This document shows, piece by piece, positions 5,653 to 12,999 of a DNA stretch of 18,575 bases; position 1 is the stretch's first letter, and the number at the start of each line of letters is the position of its first letter. The stretch is from Methanosarcinaceae archaeon. GTDB taxonomy: Archaea; Halobacteriota; Methanosarcinia; Methanosarcinales; Methanosarcinaceae. The stretch spans positions 1-18,575 of the forward strand of contig JAGAEB010000069.1 of the NCBI GenBank assembly GCA_017613335.1, written 5' to 3'. Under the pieces are notes generated by a model. The model was not told the origin of the DNA. It saw nothing but the letters and a program-made list of their open reading frames with translations, and made no database searches. Made by a program: the position numbers and the translations under genes.

Positions 5653-7656
5653 ATGTTCGAAAAATCCGTTTTGAAAAAATATGCCGAAGAAATGATGCTG
5701 ACGGTGACCGACCGGGAATGCGAAAGGATCTGCCGCGATCTTGATGTCATTCTCAGAGAAATGGATCTGATCGGGCAGATCGAAGGACTTCAGGATGTCG
5801 CCCCGATGATCTTTCCGTTCATCCCCGACGAAACGGAAATCTGTCACATCGTGACGTTGCCCGCCGGAAAAAATGAGACAGAGTCCCTTCAGGAAAAGAT
5901 GCCGGAAAAACCGGGAACGGATATCCCGGAGAAAAACACAGGAAAGATGATCCGGGACAAAACTGCGGGAGACATCATCAGAGAAAAACAGGAAATTTCA
6001 GAATCTTCAGGGAACTCAGCCGGAAACGATGACGGAATTTTTCCCGTGAACGCTGTCGGAAACGCTTTCATGAGCATTGATGAAATGCGCGCGTCCCTTG
6101 ATTCAGGAATGACGACACCTGACATTCTTTTTGAAAGAGCGGTATCGGCCGCTGAAAGATATCAGGCGGACTTCAATTGTTTCGTGACGATCCTTCCGGA
6201 GAGAACAAATGAGGAAAACAGAGACACCGGTTCTCCTCTTCGGGGCATTCCTTATGCTCTGAAAGATAATTTTGCGACGCGCGGCATCCTGACGACCGGA
6301 TCGTCGAATCTGCTGAAAGATTATGTCCCCGGATATGATTCGACGGTTTACAGGAAACTGAAAGAAGCCGGGGCTGTTCTCGTCGGAAAGACCGTTCTCG
6401 ATGAACTGGCGATGGGCGGGACCGGAACGACCGGCCATACAGGGATCGTCAGAAATCCGCATGACAGGAACAGGAGCATCGGCGGCTCATCGTCAGGATC
6501 TGCGGCCGCGGTCGCCCTCGGCATCGTTCCGTTCGCGCTCGGAAGCGATACGGGAGACTCCGTCAGAAAACCCGCCGCCTACGGCGGCGTTGTCGGATTC
6601 AAGCCGACATACGGTCTTATTTCCGGATACGGTCTTTTCCCGTATGCGCCGTCTCTGGACCATGTCGGCTGTCTGACGGGAAACGTCAGAGATGCGGCCT
6701 ATGTGACAGAGGCGATCAGAGGATATGATGAAAAGGACATAAGAACCCTCACGGATGACGGCAGATCTTTGGTTTCATCTCTCGACGGCGATGTTTCCGG
6801 CAGAAAGCTGTTTTACATCAGAGAGGTCTGTTTCCCGGAAGAAGGCGGGATGAAAGAAGACAGAATGAAAGAAAACGGAATGAAAGAAAACGGAATGAAA
6901 GAAAACGGAATGAAAGAAAACGGAATGAAAGAAAACGGAATGAAAGAAAACGGAATGAAAGAAAACGGAATGGAAGAAAACGAAAAGGAAGAAAACAGGC
7001 CTGACGGAAAGGCAGAAGAAGACGACCGGAAAGAGATCCTGAAAATCTTTGCGGATACGATCGACAAATGCCGCCGCTCCGGCATGACCGTCGATGAGAT
7101 CTCCTTTGACAGGAAACTCCTCAGAGCCGTCAATCCGGCCTATCTGGCGATATCCTGCGCCGAAGCCGTTACCAATACGGCCGATCTTTCGGATCATCCG
7201 TTCGGTCCGGAAAATGACGGAAAGAGCATCGATGAGATCATCGCGGAAGCCGGACCGGACGTCTTTTCGGAAAACGTCAAAAAAAGGCTTCTCATCGGAC
7301 ATATGGTCCTTCAGCAGGAAAACCGTGAAAAATATTTCATCAGCGCCTGCCGCGTCCGCCGTCTGATCGTTGAGAAAATGACGGAACTCTTCAGCGAATA
7401 TGACGGCATGATCCTGCCGACTTCTTTCGGCATCGCGCCGGCATTCGGGAAGATGAACGAAGACCGCCTTTCAGACAAATTCCTGATATCTGAAAACCAT
7501 CTCATCATCGGAAATTTCGGCGGCTTTCCGGGCATTTCCGTCCCGGCGGGCTTCGTCAGAAAAATGCCTGTCGGCATATCGATCACAGGACCCGTCATGG
7601 ATGATGATGTCGTCCTGAATATCGCCTCATCAATTGAAAAAATTCTGAAGATGTGA
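5653..7656 (+). CDS. gatA: Fused GatC-GatA amidotransferase subunit with repeat insertion
   Basis: 667 residues against about 480 for GatA. Residues 1-70 resemble GatC (helical, with DVILREMDLIGQIEGLQDVAPM and a Pro-rich tail). A charged linker follows (~75-140), then a GatA amidase domain (~145-667). The Ser-cisSer-Lys triad is intact: Lys204 (ALKDNF), Ser279 (GGSSSGSAA) and Ser303 (GSDTGDSVRKPAA). The enzyme releases ammonia from Gln for GatB, which amidates Glu-tRNA-Gln or Asp-tRNA-Asn; archaea with GatDE use GatCAB mainly for Asn. No gatB lies in the window. Residues ~400-449 are an insertion of MKENG repeats, located where ordinary GatA has a short surface loop before its ELGAEV-like strand. 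The GDS nucleophile motif and GLFPYAPSLDHVG resemble Mollicutes/Firmicutes GatA as I recall it, hinting at transfer. The start has only a weak GGGG eight bases upstream. A stand-alone amidase is less likely given the GatC part. Confidence 0.88.
   Translation: MFEKSVLKKYAEEMMLTVTDRECERICRDLDVILREMDLIGQIEGLQDVAPMIFPFIPDETEICHIVTLPAGKNETESLQEKMPEKPGTDIPEKNTGKMIRDKTAGDIIREKQEISESSGNSAGNDDGIFPVNAVGNAFMSIDEMRASLDSGMTTPDILFERAVSAAERYQADFNCFVTILPERTNEENRDTGSPLRGIPYALKDNFATRGILTTGSSNLLKDYVPGYDSTVYRKLKEAGAVLVGKTVLDELAMGGTGTTGHTGIVRNPHDRNRSIGGSSSGSAAAVALGIVPFALGSDTGDSVRKPAAYGGVVGFKPTYGLISGYGLFPYAPSLDHVGCLTGNVRDAAYVTEAIRGYDEKDIRTLTDDGRSLVSSLDGDVSGRKLFYIREVCFPEEGGMKEDRMKENGMKENGMKENGMKENGMKENGMKENGMKENGMEENEKEENRPDGKAEEDDRKEILKIFADTIDKCRRSGMTVDEISFDRKLLRAVNPAYLAISCAEAVTNTADLSDHPFGPENDGKSIDEIIAEAGPDVFSENVKKRLLIGHMVLQQENREKYFISACRVRRLIVEKMTELFSEYDGMILPTSFGIAPAFGKMNEDRLSDKFLISENHLIIGNFGGFPGISVPAGFVRKMPVGISITGPVMDDDVVLNIASSIEKILKM
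6850..6999 (+). repeat. 15-bp in-frame tandem repeat inside gatCA
   Basis: Seven perfect ATGAAAGAAAACGGA units (6865-6969) encode Met-Lys-Glu-Asn-Gly, flanked by degenerate units Met-Lys-Glu-Asp-Arg (6850-6864), Met-Glu-Glu-Asn-Glu (6970-6984) and Lys-Glu-Glu-Asn-Arg (6985-6999). Perfect DNA identity suggests recent expansion. Confidence 0.95.
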
Positions 7657-7730
7657 CGGGCGGATCCGGTGAAGATGAATGAAAATTCGCGGCATGTTGT
7701 CTGTGTTTTCTGTCGGGCCTTATTTTTCAA

Positions 7731-7782
7731 AATAAAAAGAAGGAGACCGGGACACCAGGTCTCCTTATTCGGAGATTTTTTT
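7731..7782. terminator. Bidirectional terminator made of two overlapping hairpins
   Basis: Between convergent genes, AAGGAGACC (7740-7748) pairs with GGTCTCCTT (7758-7766). Read on the minus strand it is followed by CTTTTTATTTT, so it would end the lipoprotein transcript. Read on the plus strand, TCTCC (7760-7764), part of the same right arm, can pair with GGAGA (7771-7775), followed directly by seven T (7776-7782), which would end the gatCA transcript. The two folds share an arm and exclude each other. Confidence 0.75.
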
Positions 7783-7796
7783 CTACATACGACCGT

Positions 7797-9935
7797 TCAG
7801 GCTTTGACCGGTTCGACCGGTTCGATCGGTTCCTCATACAGATCGTAGTAATAATCATCCCAGTCCGGGTAGACGGACGGCGGGATGTCGATCACGTTGA
7901 TCGTTTCCCAGGTGTCCATGTCGATGACGTGGATGCTTTCTGAGGCAACTGTGTAGAGGCAGTCGTTGATGTAGAGGGCTCTTGTGACGTAATCATATCT
8001 TTCTTCATCGCCGTGTTCGTCGTCTTTGAGAAGGTCGATGCCGTTTTCCGTGACGCTGAAGATGTAGGCGTGGCGGCCTGCGGGAAGAACGAGGATATTA
8101 TTGTCGCTGTCCCAGAGGAATGCATGGAAATCATAGACGGCGGACGTGTATTCATCGAGGACGAATGAATCGATCTCTTTGGGTTCGGCCGGATCGGCGA
8201 CATCGAAGAGAGAGATCTTGCTGCTGCCGTTGATCATGCCGATGCCGATGACAAGGTCGTTGCCGATCGGGCGGAGATAGGAGGAATAGCCCGGGATCTT
8301 GAGCTCGCCTGAGACGGACGGTGATTCCGGATCGCTCAGGTCGATGACGAAGAACGGATCCGTTTCTCTGAAAGTGACGAGGTACAGCGTCTCTCCGGTG
8401 AAAACGGCGCTGTAGATGCGCTCGCCTTTGCCGATGTCCGTCAGGGAACCGATGACGGCCATATCCTCATCGAAAACGGTGACGATGCTTGAAGAATCGT
8501 TTCTTGTGCGCCAGCTGTTGCCGATCGTGGATGCTGTCCTCAGGTTTCCGTCATATTCGTCAAGGGCGTAATCGTTGAGGAGTTTTCCGGGCATGGAGCC
8601 GGATGTGACATCGAACGTGTCGAGGTTGACTCTTGTGATCAGGCTGAATTCTTTTTCGAGGAGAAGATCGGAATAGTATTCATTGAAGTCTTCATCGATT
8701 CTCTCGGATATTTCTTCAGCATCGTCATCGGAAAGCGTGCTGAAATAGGCTTCGATCGTTTCGTCGATCTCGATGTACTTGGCTCTGTCACCGAAATCAT
8801 CGTTGTCAAGGACGCGGATGACCTTGTCCATGACATCGTCCGGGAAGTAGCGCGATCCGTTTTCTCTGAGGAAATTGATGGATGCTTTTTGCTCATCCGG
8901 GATGTAGTGGCTCGTCAGGTAGGCATTTTTGCTGTTGACGTAAAGGACCGTGTCATAGTTTCCGAGAACTGCGACGGTGTCTTTGACAAGACCGTCGGAA
9001 AGGTCGATCTTCGTGAGATAATGCGTCATGGAGATATCGGATGAAAAGACGCCCGGGACCGCCGGTGCGAAAACGCGGTCTGCTGCGATCTTGGTGTCCA
9101 GGTATCTGACCGGATAGGAAACTCTGTATTTGGATGTGACGAGATAGAGCGTGTCGTCGATCAGGCGTGAATTTTCATAATAGCCGTCTGTGTCCTCAGA
9201 CCAGCGAAGGGACGGGTTTTCAGGATCTTTCACGTCATAGCATTTGATCTCGCTGCTGCCGACCATGATCAGTGAATCGTTGACGAGATAAAGACCTGTG
9301 ATATACATGTCGTCTTCGATCGCAGACACGATCGCGGCTTCTTCCGGCGGAAGAGCGTCGATGATATATGTTTTTCTGAAATCTTTGTATTTGCCGTTAT
9401 TATCCTGAACGTAATACCAGTTGTCGCTCTTGTAGTAAATGTAATTGCCGTCGGTCTTGATGATGTCCGCTTCGTCGACAAACTCTGTTCTTGTGTTTGT
9501 TCCGGAATATCTCTCAACATCGTTGCCGCCTGCTTCGTTCCCGTTATCATAGGACTGCGCGGCTGAATAAGTCGGTGCCGGAACGGCGGCCGGCGCTTCT
9601 GCGGAAGATTCCATCATGACGGCAGTGTCTGCAAAGGCCGTGGCTTTTAAAGCAGCCGTGCCGCGGCCGTATCCTGCCGCATAGGCGTACGGGCTGCTTT
9701 CCGCTTTTGCCAGATAGGCCTGAAGTTCTTCGTCGGAAGAAAAAGAAGTCATGTGACCCGTGTCAGGCGATCCTGTATTTTTTTGTTTGTCTGTCGTCAG
9801 GCATCCGCTGAGACAGACGGATGAAATGATGATCAGTAACAGAAGAACGGATAATGATCCGGATAATGATCCGGAAAGACGCCGTAAAAGGCCTGATCCC
9901 GTCCTGCCGGATTTATGATATGTCGGTTTTTTCAT
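7797..9935 (-). CDS. Secreted/lipid-anchored beta-propeller protein (PF09826/COG4880 type)
   Basis: 712 residues. The N-terminus has a basic stretch (LLRR, residues 17-19), a hydrophobic core (~29-43) and a lipobox LSGC with Cys45, so it is probably a lipoprotein exposed outside the cell. A low-complexity Ala/Ser/Pro linker follows (~80-150). The signature EFVDEADIIKTDGNYIYY (151-168) is the hallmark opening of the Beta_propel family; the remainder has repeated blades such as VNDSLIMVGSSEIKCYDV and NDLVIGIGMINGSSKISLFDV. The family is known from archaea, clostridia and planctomycetes and has no assigned reaction; surface binding or scaffolding is a guess. The C-terminal end is a short Glu-Pro-Val/Ile repeat. 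GGGGTG eight bases before the ATG is a good ribosome binding site. The N-terminal Ser-Gly-Ser-Leu and Asn-Asp-Pro-encoding DNA shows short direct repeats. It is convergent with gatCA and divergent from the HAD gene. Confidence 0.85.
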   Translation of the reverse strand: MKKPTYHKSGRTGSGLLRRLSGSLSGSLSVLLLLIIISSVCLSGCLTTDKQKNTGSPDTGHMTSFSSDEELQAYLAKAESSPYAYAAGYGRGTAALKATAFADTAVMMESSAEAPAAVPAPTYSAAQSYDNGNEAGGNDVERYSGTNTRTEFVDEADIIKTDGNYIYYKSDNWYYVQDNNGKYKDFRKTYIIDALPPEEAAIVSAIEDDMYITGLYLVNDSLIMVGSSEIKCYDVKDPENPSLRWSEDTDGYYENSRLIDDTLYLVTSKYRVSYPVRYLDTKIAADRVFAPAVPGVFSSDISMTHYLTKIDLSDGLVKDTVAVLGNYDTVLYVNSKNAYLTSHYIPDEQKASINFLRENGSRYFPDDVMDKVIRVLDNDDFGDRAKYIEIDETIEAYFSTLSDDDAEEISERIDEDFNEYYSDLLLEKEFSLITRVNLDTFDVTSGSMPGKLLNDYALDEYDGNLRTASTIGNSWRTRNDSSSIVTVFDEDMAVIGSLTDIGKGERIYSAVFTGETLYLVTFRETDPFFVIDLSDPESPSVSGELKIPGYSSYLRPIGNDLVIGIGMINGSSKISLFDVADPAEPKEIDSFVLDEYTSAVYDFHAFLWDSDNNILVLPAGRHAYIFSVTENGIDLLKDDEHGDEERYDYVTRALYINDCLYTVASESIHVIDMDTWETINVIDIPPSVYPDWDDYYYDLYEEPIEPVEPVKA

Positions 9936-10000
9936 TCAGAACACCCCGAAAATGATTTTTTGATGTTTGTACTGTCTGCGCTGCATTGTTCATATTTGCA

Positions 10001-10080
10001 CTGTCACGGCGCTGTCTGCGTTGTCACGGCACTGACTGCGCTGTCACGGCGCTGTCTGCGTTGTCACGGCACTGACTGCG
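10001..10080. repeat. 20-bp repeats arranged as a 40-bp tandem duplication
   Basis: Two subunits, CTGTCACGGCGCTGTCTGCG and TTGTCACGGCACTGACTGCG, alternate; the resulting 40-bp pair occurs perfectly twice (10001-10040, 10041-10080), with a partial unit after it. It lies in the space between the lipoprotein gene and the HAD gene, about 65 bp upstream of the lipoprotein start. Confidence 0.92.
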
Positions 10081-10384
10081 CTGTCTGCGCTTTTGTATGA
10101 TCTGTCCGGTCAGCATAGCCTGTTGTTGTCGTTTTCCCCTGACCGCCGGCTTCAGCCGGTTCGTCTGATCCGGATTTATGTCTTATACATCGACAGCAGA
10201 GATGAAACGGTATTCCTGAAACATATTTACCGGAATATGTTCATTTTTGCTGTGATGCGGCTGAATCTGCAGTGTATACGAGTCCCTGAACATATAAAAA
10301 CGTATATAAAACTACAAAACCGTTTGAAGTTATCAGCCTGACCATATATTTTAATCCCCGTTCTGCCTTATCGGCTCATAAAGA
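10081..10384. promoter_or_regulatory. Divergent control region between lipoprotein and HAD genes
   Basis: No gene is supported here. I see CCGGCT/AGCCGG (10146-10159), an inverted repeat AACATATT (10220-10227)/AATATGTT (10234-10241), and an AT-rich stretch with CATATAAA and TATATAAA near 10291-10310. On the minus strand the latter reads TTTATATA, a strong box A pointing to the lipoprotein gene, which would give a leader of about 340 nt running through the 20-bp repeats. A second box, ATATATTTTA (10344-10353), suits the plus strand, about 30-60 nt before the HAD start. Confidence 0.5.
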
Positions 10385-10402
10385 ATGCCGGGGTTTGAGA
10401 TC

Positions 10403-10861
10403 ATGGCGATCATTGCAGTTGATTTTGACGGAACGTGTGTGACACATGAATATCCGCGCATCGGAAAGGATATCGGCGCCGCACCGGTTTTGAGAAAACT
10501 TGTTGAAAACGGGCATCATCTGATCCTGTATACGATGCGCGGCCATTTCATGGATGACAAGGAATACGACCATTCAAATGTCAGGAATCCTGATGACGAA
10601 TATTCAGAAGCGCCGTCGTGTGATGCCCTTCAGGAAGCCGTTGACTGGTTTGACAGAAATAACATTCCTCTCTGGCATGTCAATGAGAATCCGGAGCAGA
10701 AAAAATGGACATCATCTCAGAAACTGTATGCGAACTGTTTTATCGATGATGCGGCGCTCGGCGTTCCGCTGATCAGGAATCCTGAAATGTCGAAAAGACC
10801 GTACGTTGACTGGGTCGCCGTTGAAGCGCTCCTGAAAGAAAAAGGATGGATCAGAGAATAA
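10403..10861 (+). CDS. Small HAD-superfamily hydrolase-like protein (BT0820-like)
   Basis: 152 residues from the ATG at 10403. Motif I is VDFDGT (Asp7 nucleophile, Asp9 acid/base). Thr44 in YTMRG fits motif II, Lys107 in SSQKLYA is the likely motif III lysine, and FIDDAALG (Asp115, Asp116) is motif IV binding Mg2+. There is no large cap domain, as in other short HAD proteins such as the Bacteroides BT0820 group, which are hydrolases of uncertain substrate, often suggested to act on small phosphates. An ATG at 10385 would add six residues (MPGFEI), but homologues of this type begin right before the Ala-Val-Asp-Phe-Asp strand, so I prefer the later one. Box A candidates lie at 10344-10353. The 3' end overlaps the opposite-strand HEAT reading frame by 150 bp, which I think reflects a frame defect in that gene, not real overlap. 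Confidence 0.85.
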   Translation: MAIIAVDFDGTCVTHEYPRIGKDIGAAPVLRKLVENGHHLILYTMRGHFMDDKEYDHSNVRNPDDEYSEAPSCDALQEAVDWFDRNNIPLWHVNENPEQKKWTSSQKLYANCFIDDAALGVPLIRNPEMSKRPYVDWVAVEALLKEKGWIRE

Positions 10862-12718
10862 GCGCCGGGTCTCCGGCCGTAAAGCCGGTCTGATGTGTTC
10901 TGAACCCCGGTTTTCACAAAAAGAAAACCGGGATGATCGGAACGTATCTGCATCGGGAAAAATTTTCAGATCAGACGTTCGGAAAGATCGTGGTCGGTTT
11001 CTGAGGTAGGCTTTCGGGCTGTAGACCGGAAAACCACGTCTTTCAAGTTCGGCATCTGCTGTTTCTCTCTGGCTTTCGAATGAAAGTCTGACGACGGCTG
11101 CTTCCTCTGACGCGCCGGATGATCCGTTTTCAGGACAGACGGTGATCATCAGGTCTTTTTTACGGGAGATCAGATTGAGGATGTTGTCGGCGGCGGGATT
11201 CCGGATCGTGCGGAGGCGGTTGACGGCAGCGTTTGCATCATTGCTGCTGATCCGGATCTCATTCGTGTAACCATTCAGCGTGAACGCATATCCTGCTGCT
11301 TTGACGGCGGCGGCGATGATCGTTTTGTCGATCAGAAGGATGTCTTCCAGGCCGGCCGTGAATTTTTCGGAAAAGTCGTCATCATAGCCCCTGCCGTATG
11401 AAGCGAATATCTTCCGGATCGCTTCGTCGACGGTCGCGGCAAGCGCATCCGGTCCGAGCGAAGAAAGGATCTCGGGCGAGACGGGAACGTTTTCGTTCCG
11501 GCAGCGGTCGCAGGCCGCTTCGGCGATCCGTTCACTTTCCTTAAAGCCGGCGCCTCTCTGTTTCAGGAAATTTCCGAGATGCGGGTAATCAGAAATGTCT
11601 ATCCTGCCGAAAATGTCGCCGGATACGTCAGCCAGATCGGAAAGAGCAATAGAGGAAGCCTGTTTCATGTCGTCCGGATCGTTGAGCGGATTTGAGGATT
11701 TCCCTGCGAATTCTTTTCTTTCTTTCATGGCCGCAAAGCAGCGCAGCGCATAGACGAGTGACCTGCGGTCACCGTTTCTGATCTGATACAGGAAAAGCGA
11801 GAGAGACATTCTGCCCTGTGTCGGAAGGACCCGGAGCGCGCGGCTGATCGTAAAATCGGATTCTGAAAAGACAAGAGCATCCCAGGCCATATCCATGTCG
11901 GCTTCGCTGAGAACCTCTTTCTTTTCAACATAATCGATCACATAGCCGCGGACGTCTTCATCTTTCCGGACGGCGCCGGCGAGAAGATCGTAGATGCGGT
12001 CGTCGCTTTCGCTGTAGGCCAGGGCAACAGCGACAGCTTTTTTACGGCCTCTCGATCCGGTGTCATCAAGGAGTTTTTTCATGGCATCTGCGTCACAGGG
12101 AAGTCTGTCCTTGAGGCTGATGATGATCTTATAAGCTGTTTCGCCGTACGGATGGACGTTGAGCAGTCCGTATAAAGCATCAGCGGCAGGCGTCAGGTCT
12201 CCCTGAATGTGAGGAAGGACTTTCATGGCGTTTTCGCAGAGCGTCTCTTCTTTGGATATCATCGGCAGGATATCATCGAGTGTTTCTTCCGGGAAATCGG
12301 TCATGCAGAGAGCGTCGAGCGCTCTTTTGCGGACATCTTCATTATTGTCGTGAAGCGCAGAGAGAATGCCGGGGCGTCCTCTTGCAAAAAAGTCTTCCGG
12401 TATCTTTTCTTCATCAAGAAAGATCGCCGGGGAACGCTTGAGACAGCCGCTCATGAAGAGACAGATCTGATCATCTGTCAGATCAGGCGTCCGGCATATC
12501 AGATCGAAAATGTCGCCGACGACAGGAGGCTGTCCTTTTCTGCCCGGGTCTTTGGAAATGCCCGCGGCAAATCTGCTGATGAGCGCATGATACCCCTCAT
12601 CCGGATTTTCGCTGATCCATTCAAGACCTTTTTCCTTTTTTTCATCATTGCCCGAAACGACCATGTCGGCCGCTTTTTCAGCCGACATGCTGACTGACAG
12701 ACTGCTTAAAAAACTCAT
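10712..12718 (-). CDS. HEAT-like repeat protein with probable frameshifted C-terminus
   Basis: 668 codons as read. Almost all of residues 1-560 is paired amphipathic helices of HEAT/armadillo character (e.g. NEDVRKRALDALC at 126-138, SRGRKKAVAVALAYSESDDRIYDLL), so it is probably a soluble scaffold; no catalytic motif is visible. The C-terminal part (~490-570) is a more globular segment ending VRLSFESQRETADAELERRGFPVY. After about residue 569 the sequence turns Arg/Phe/Ser-rich, runs through a hairpin (10906-10932) and lies antisense to the conserved HAD gene. A frame one base over gives PTSETDHDLSERLI and a TGA at 10966-10968, just before the hairpin. I therefore suspect a one-base indel near 11001-11010 and a true length near 585. 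The start at 12718 has no ribosome binding site but a TATA-like box about 28 nt upstream, so it is probably leaderless. Family function is unknown. Confidence 0.75.
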   Translation of the reverse strand: MSFLSSLSVSMSAEKAADMVVSGNDEKKEKGLEWISENPDEGYHALISRFAAGISKDPGRKGQPPVVGDIFDLICRTPDLTDDQICLFMSGCLKRSPAIFLDEEKIPEDFFARGRPGILSALHDNNEDVRKRALDALCMTDFPEETLDDILPMISKEETLCENAMKVLPHIQGDLTPAADALYGLLNVHPYGETAYKIIISLKDRLPCDADAMKKLLDDTGSRGRKKAVAVALAYSESDDRIYDLLAGAVRKDEDVRGYVIDYVEKKEVLSEADMDMAWDALVFSESDFTISRALRVLPTQGRMSLSLFLYQIRNGDRRSLVYALRCFAAMKERKEFAGKSSNPLNDPDDMKQASSIALSDLADVSGDIFGRIDISDYPHLGNFLKQRGAGFKESERIAEAACDRCRNENVPVSPEILSSLGPDALAATVDEAIRKIFASYGRGYDDDFSEKFTAGLEDILLIDKTIIAAAVKAAGYAFTLNGYTNEIRISSNDANAAVNRLRTIRNPAADNILNLISRKKDLMITVCPENGSSGASEEAAVVRLSFESQRETADAELERRGFPVYSPKAYLRNRPRSFRTSDLKIFPDADTFRSSRFSFCENRGSEHIRPALRPETRRLFSDPSFFFQERFNGDPVNVRSFRHFRIPDQRNAERRIIDKTVRIQFLR
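10906..10932. terminator. Strong symmetrical hairpin between convergent HAD and HEAT genes
   Basis: CCCGGTTTTC (10906-10915) pairs perfectly with GAAAACCGGG (10923-10932) around the loop ACAAAAA. It lies 45 bp past the HAD stop and about 34 bp past the proposed true stop of the HEAT gene, as expected for a shared terminator. No T-tract follows on either side. A weaker CCGGC/GCCGG hairpin is at 10873-10888. Confidence 0.6.
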
Positions 12719-12753
12719 GTGACACAGTACGTCACGAACAGATAAAAATAAAA
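12719..12753 (-). promoter_or_regulatory. Leaderless promoter with inverted repeat at the HEAT gene start
   Basis: On the minus strand TTTTATTTTTAT (12742-12753) is a box A-like element about 28 nt before the ATG at 12718. GTGAC (12719-12723) and GTCAC (12731-12735) form an inverted repeat with a 7-bp spacer, ending exactly at the start codon and so covering the expected transcription start. A repressor site is a reasonable guess. Confidence 0.5.
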
Positions 12754-12789
12754 CGATAAAGAACCGTCGATCCGGTCTCAGGATCGGCT

Positions 12790-12932
12790 GATGAAAAGAT
12801 CTCAGGAGTCGAGATGAAAAGATCTCAGGAGTCGATGATGAAAAGATCTCAGGAGTCGATGATGAAAAGATCTCAGGAGTCGATGCTGAAAAAATCTCAG
12901 GATCTGCTGATGAACAGATCTGAGGATCTGCT
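12790..12932. repeat. 24-bp tandem repeat, 6 copies
   Basis: Units at 12790-12812 (23 bp), 12813-12836, 12837-12860, 12861-12884, 12885-12908 and 12909-12932. The first four are near identical with the core GATGAAAAGATCTCAGGAGTC; the last two are diverged and end in GGATCTGCT. Most copies carry AGATCT. The array fills the space between the divergent HEAT and HD genes. Confidence 0.92.
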
Positions 12933-12955
12933 GATGATCCGGATTATTGATTCAG

Positions 12956-12997
12956 TTTATTAATATTCTTTGAGATCATTTCGGATAACGGGTGATC
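12956..12997 (+). promoter_or_regulatory. Promoter and ribosome binding site of the HD gene
   Basis: TTTATTAATATT (12956-12967) is a good box A; a start about 25-27 nt downstream would fall near 12988. GGTGATC (12991-12997) is complementary to the 16S 3' end and lies 2 nt before the ATG at 13000 (7 nt from its GG). This decides for the ATG at 13000 over an in-frame TTG at 12970. Confidence 0.65.
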
Positions 12998-12999
12998 TT

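Noticed and set aside
6775..7302. 175-codon minus-strand frame with repeated Phe-His-Ser-Val
   Set aside because: It is the reverse of the MKENG repeat inside gatCA.
12790..12932. CRISPR array or replication origin repeats
   Set aside because: The 24-bp units are contiguous with no spacers; no Orc1/Cdc6 gene or known origin box is nearby.
12970..12999. Upstream TTG start for the HD protein
   Set aside because: It would lie before the predicted transcription start and lacks a ribosome binding site, whereas the ATG at 13000 has GGTGATC.
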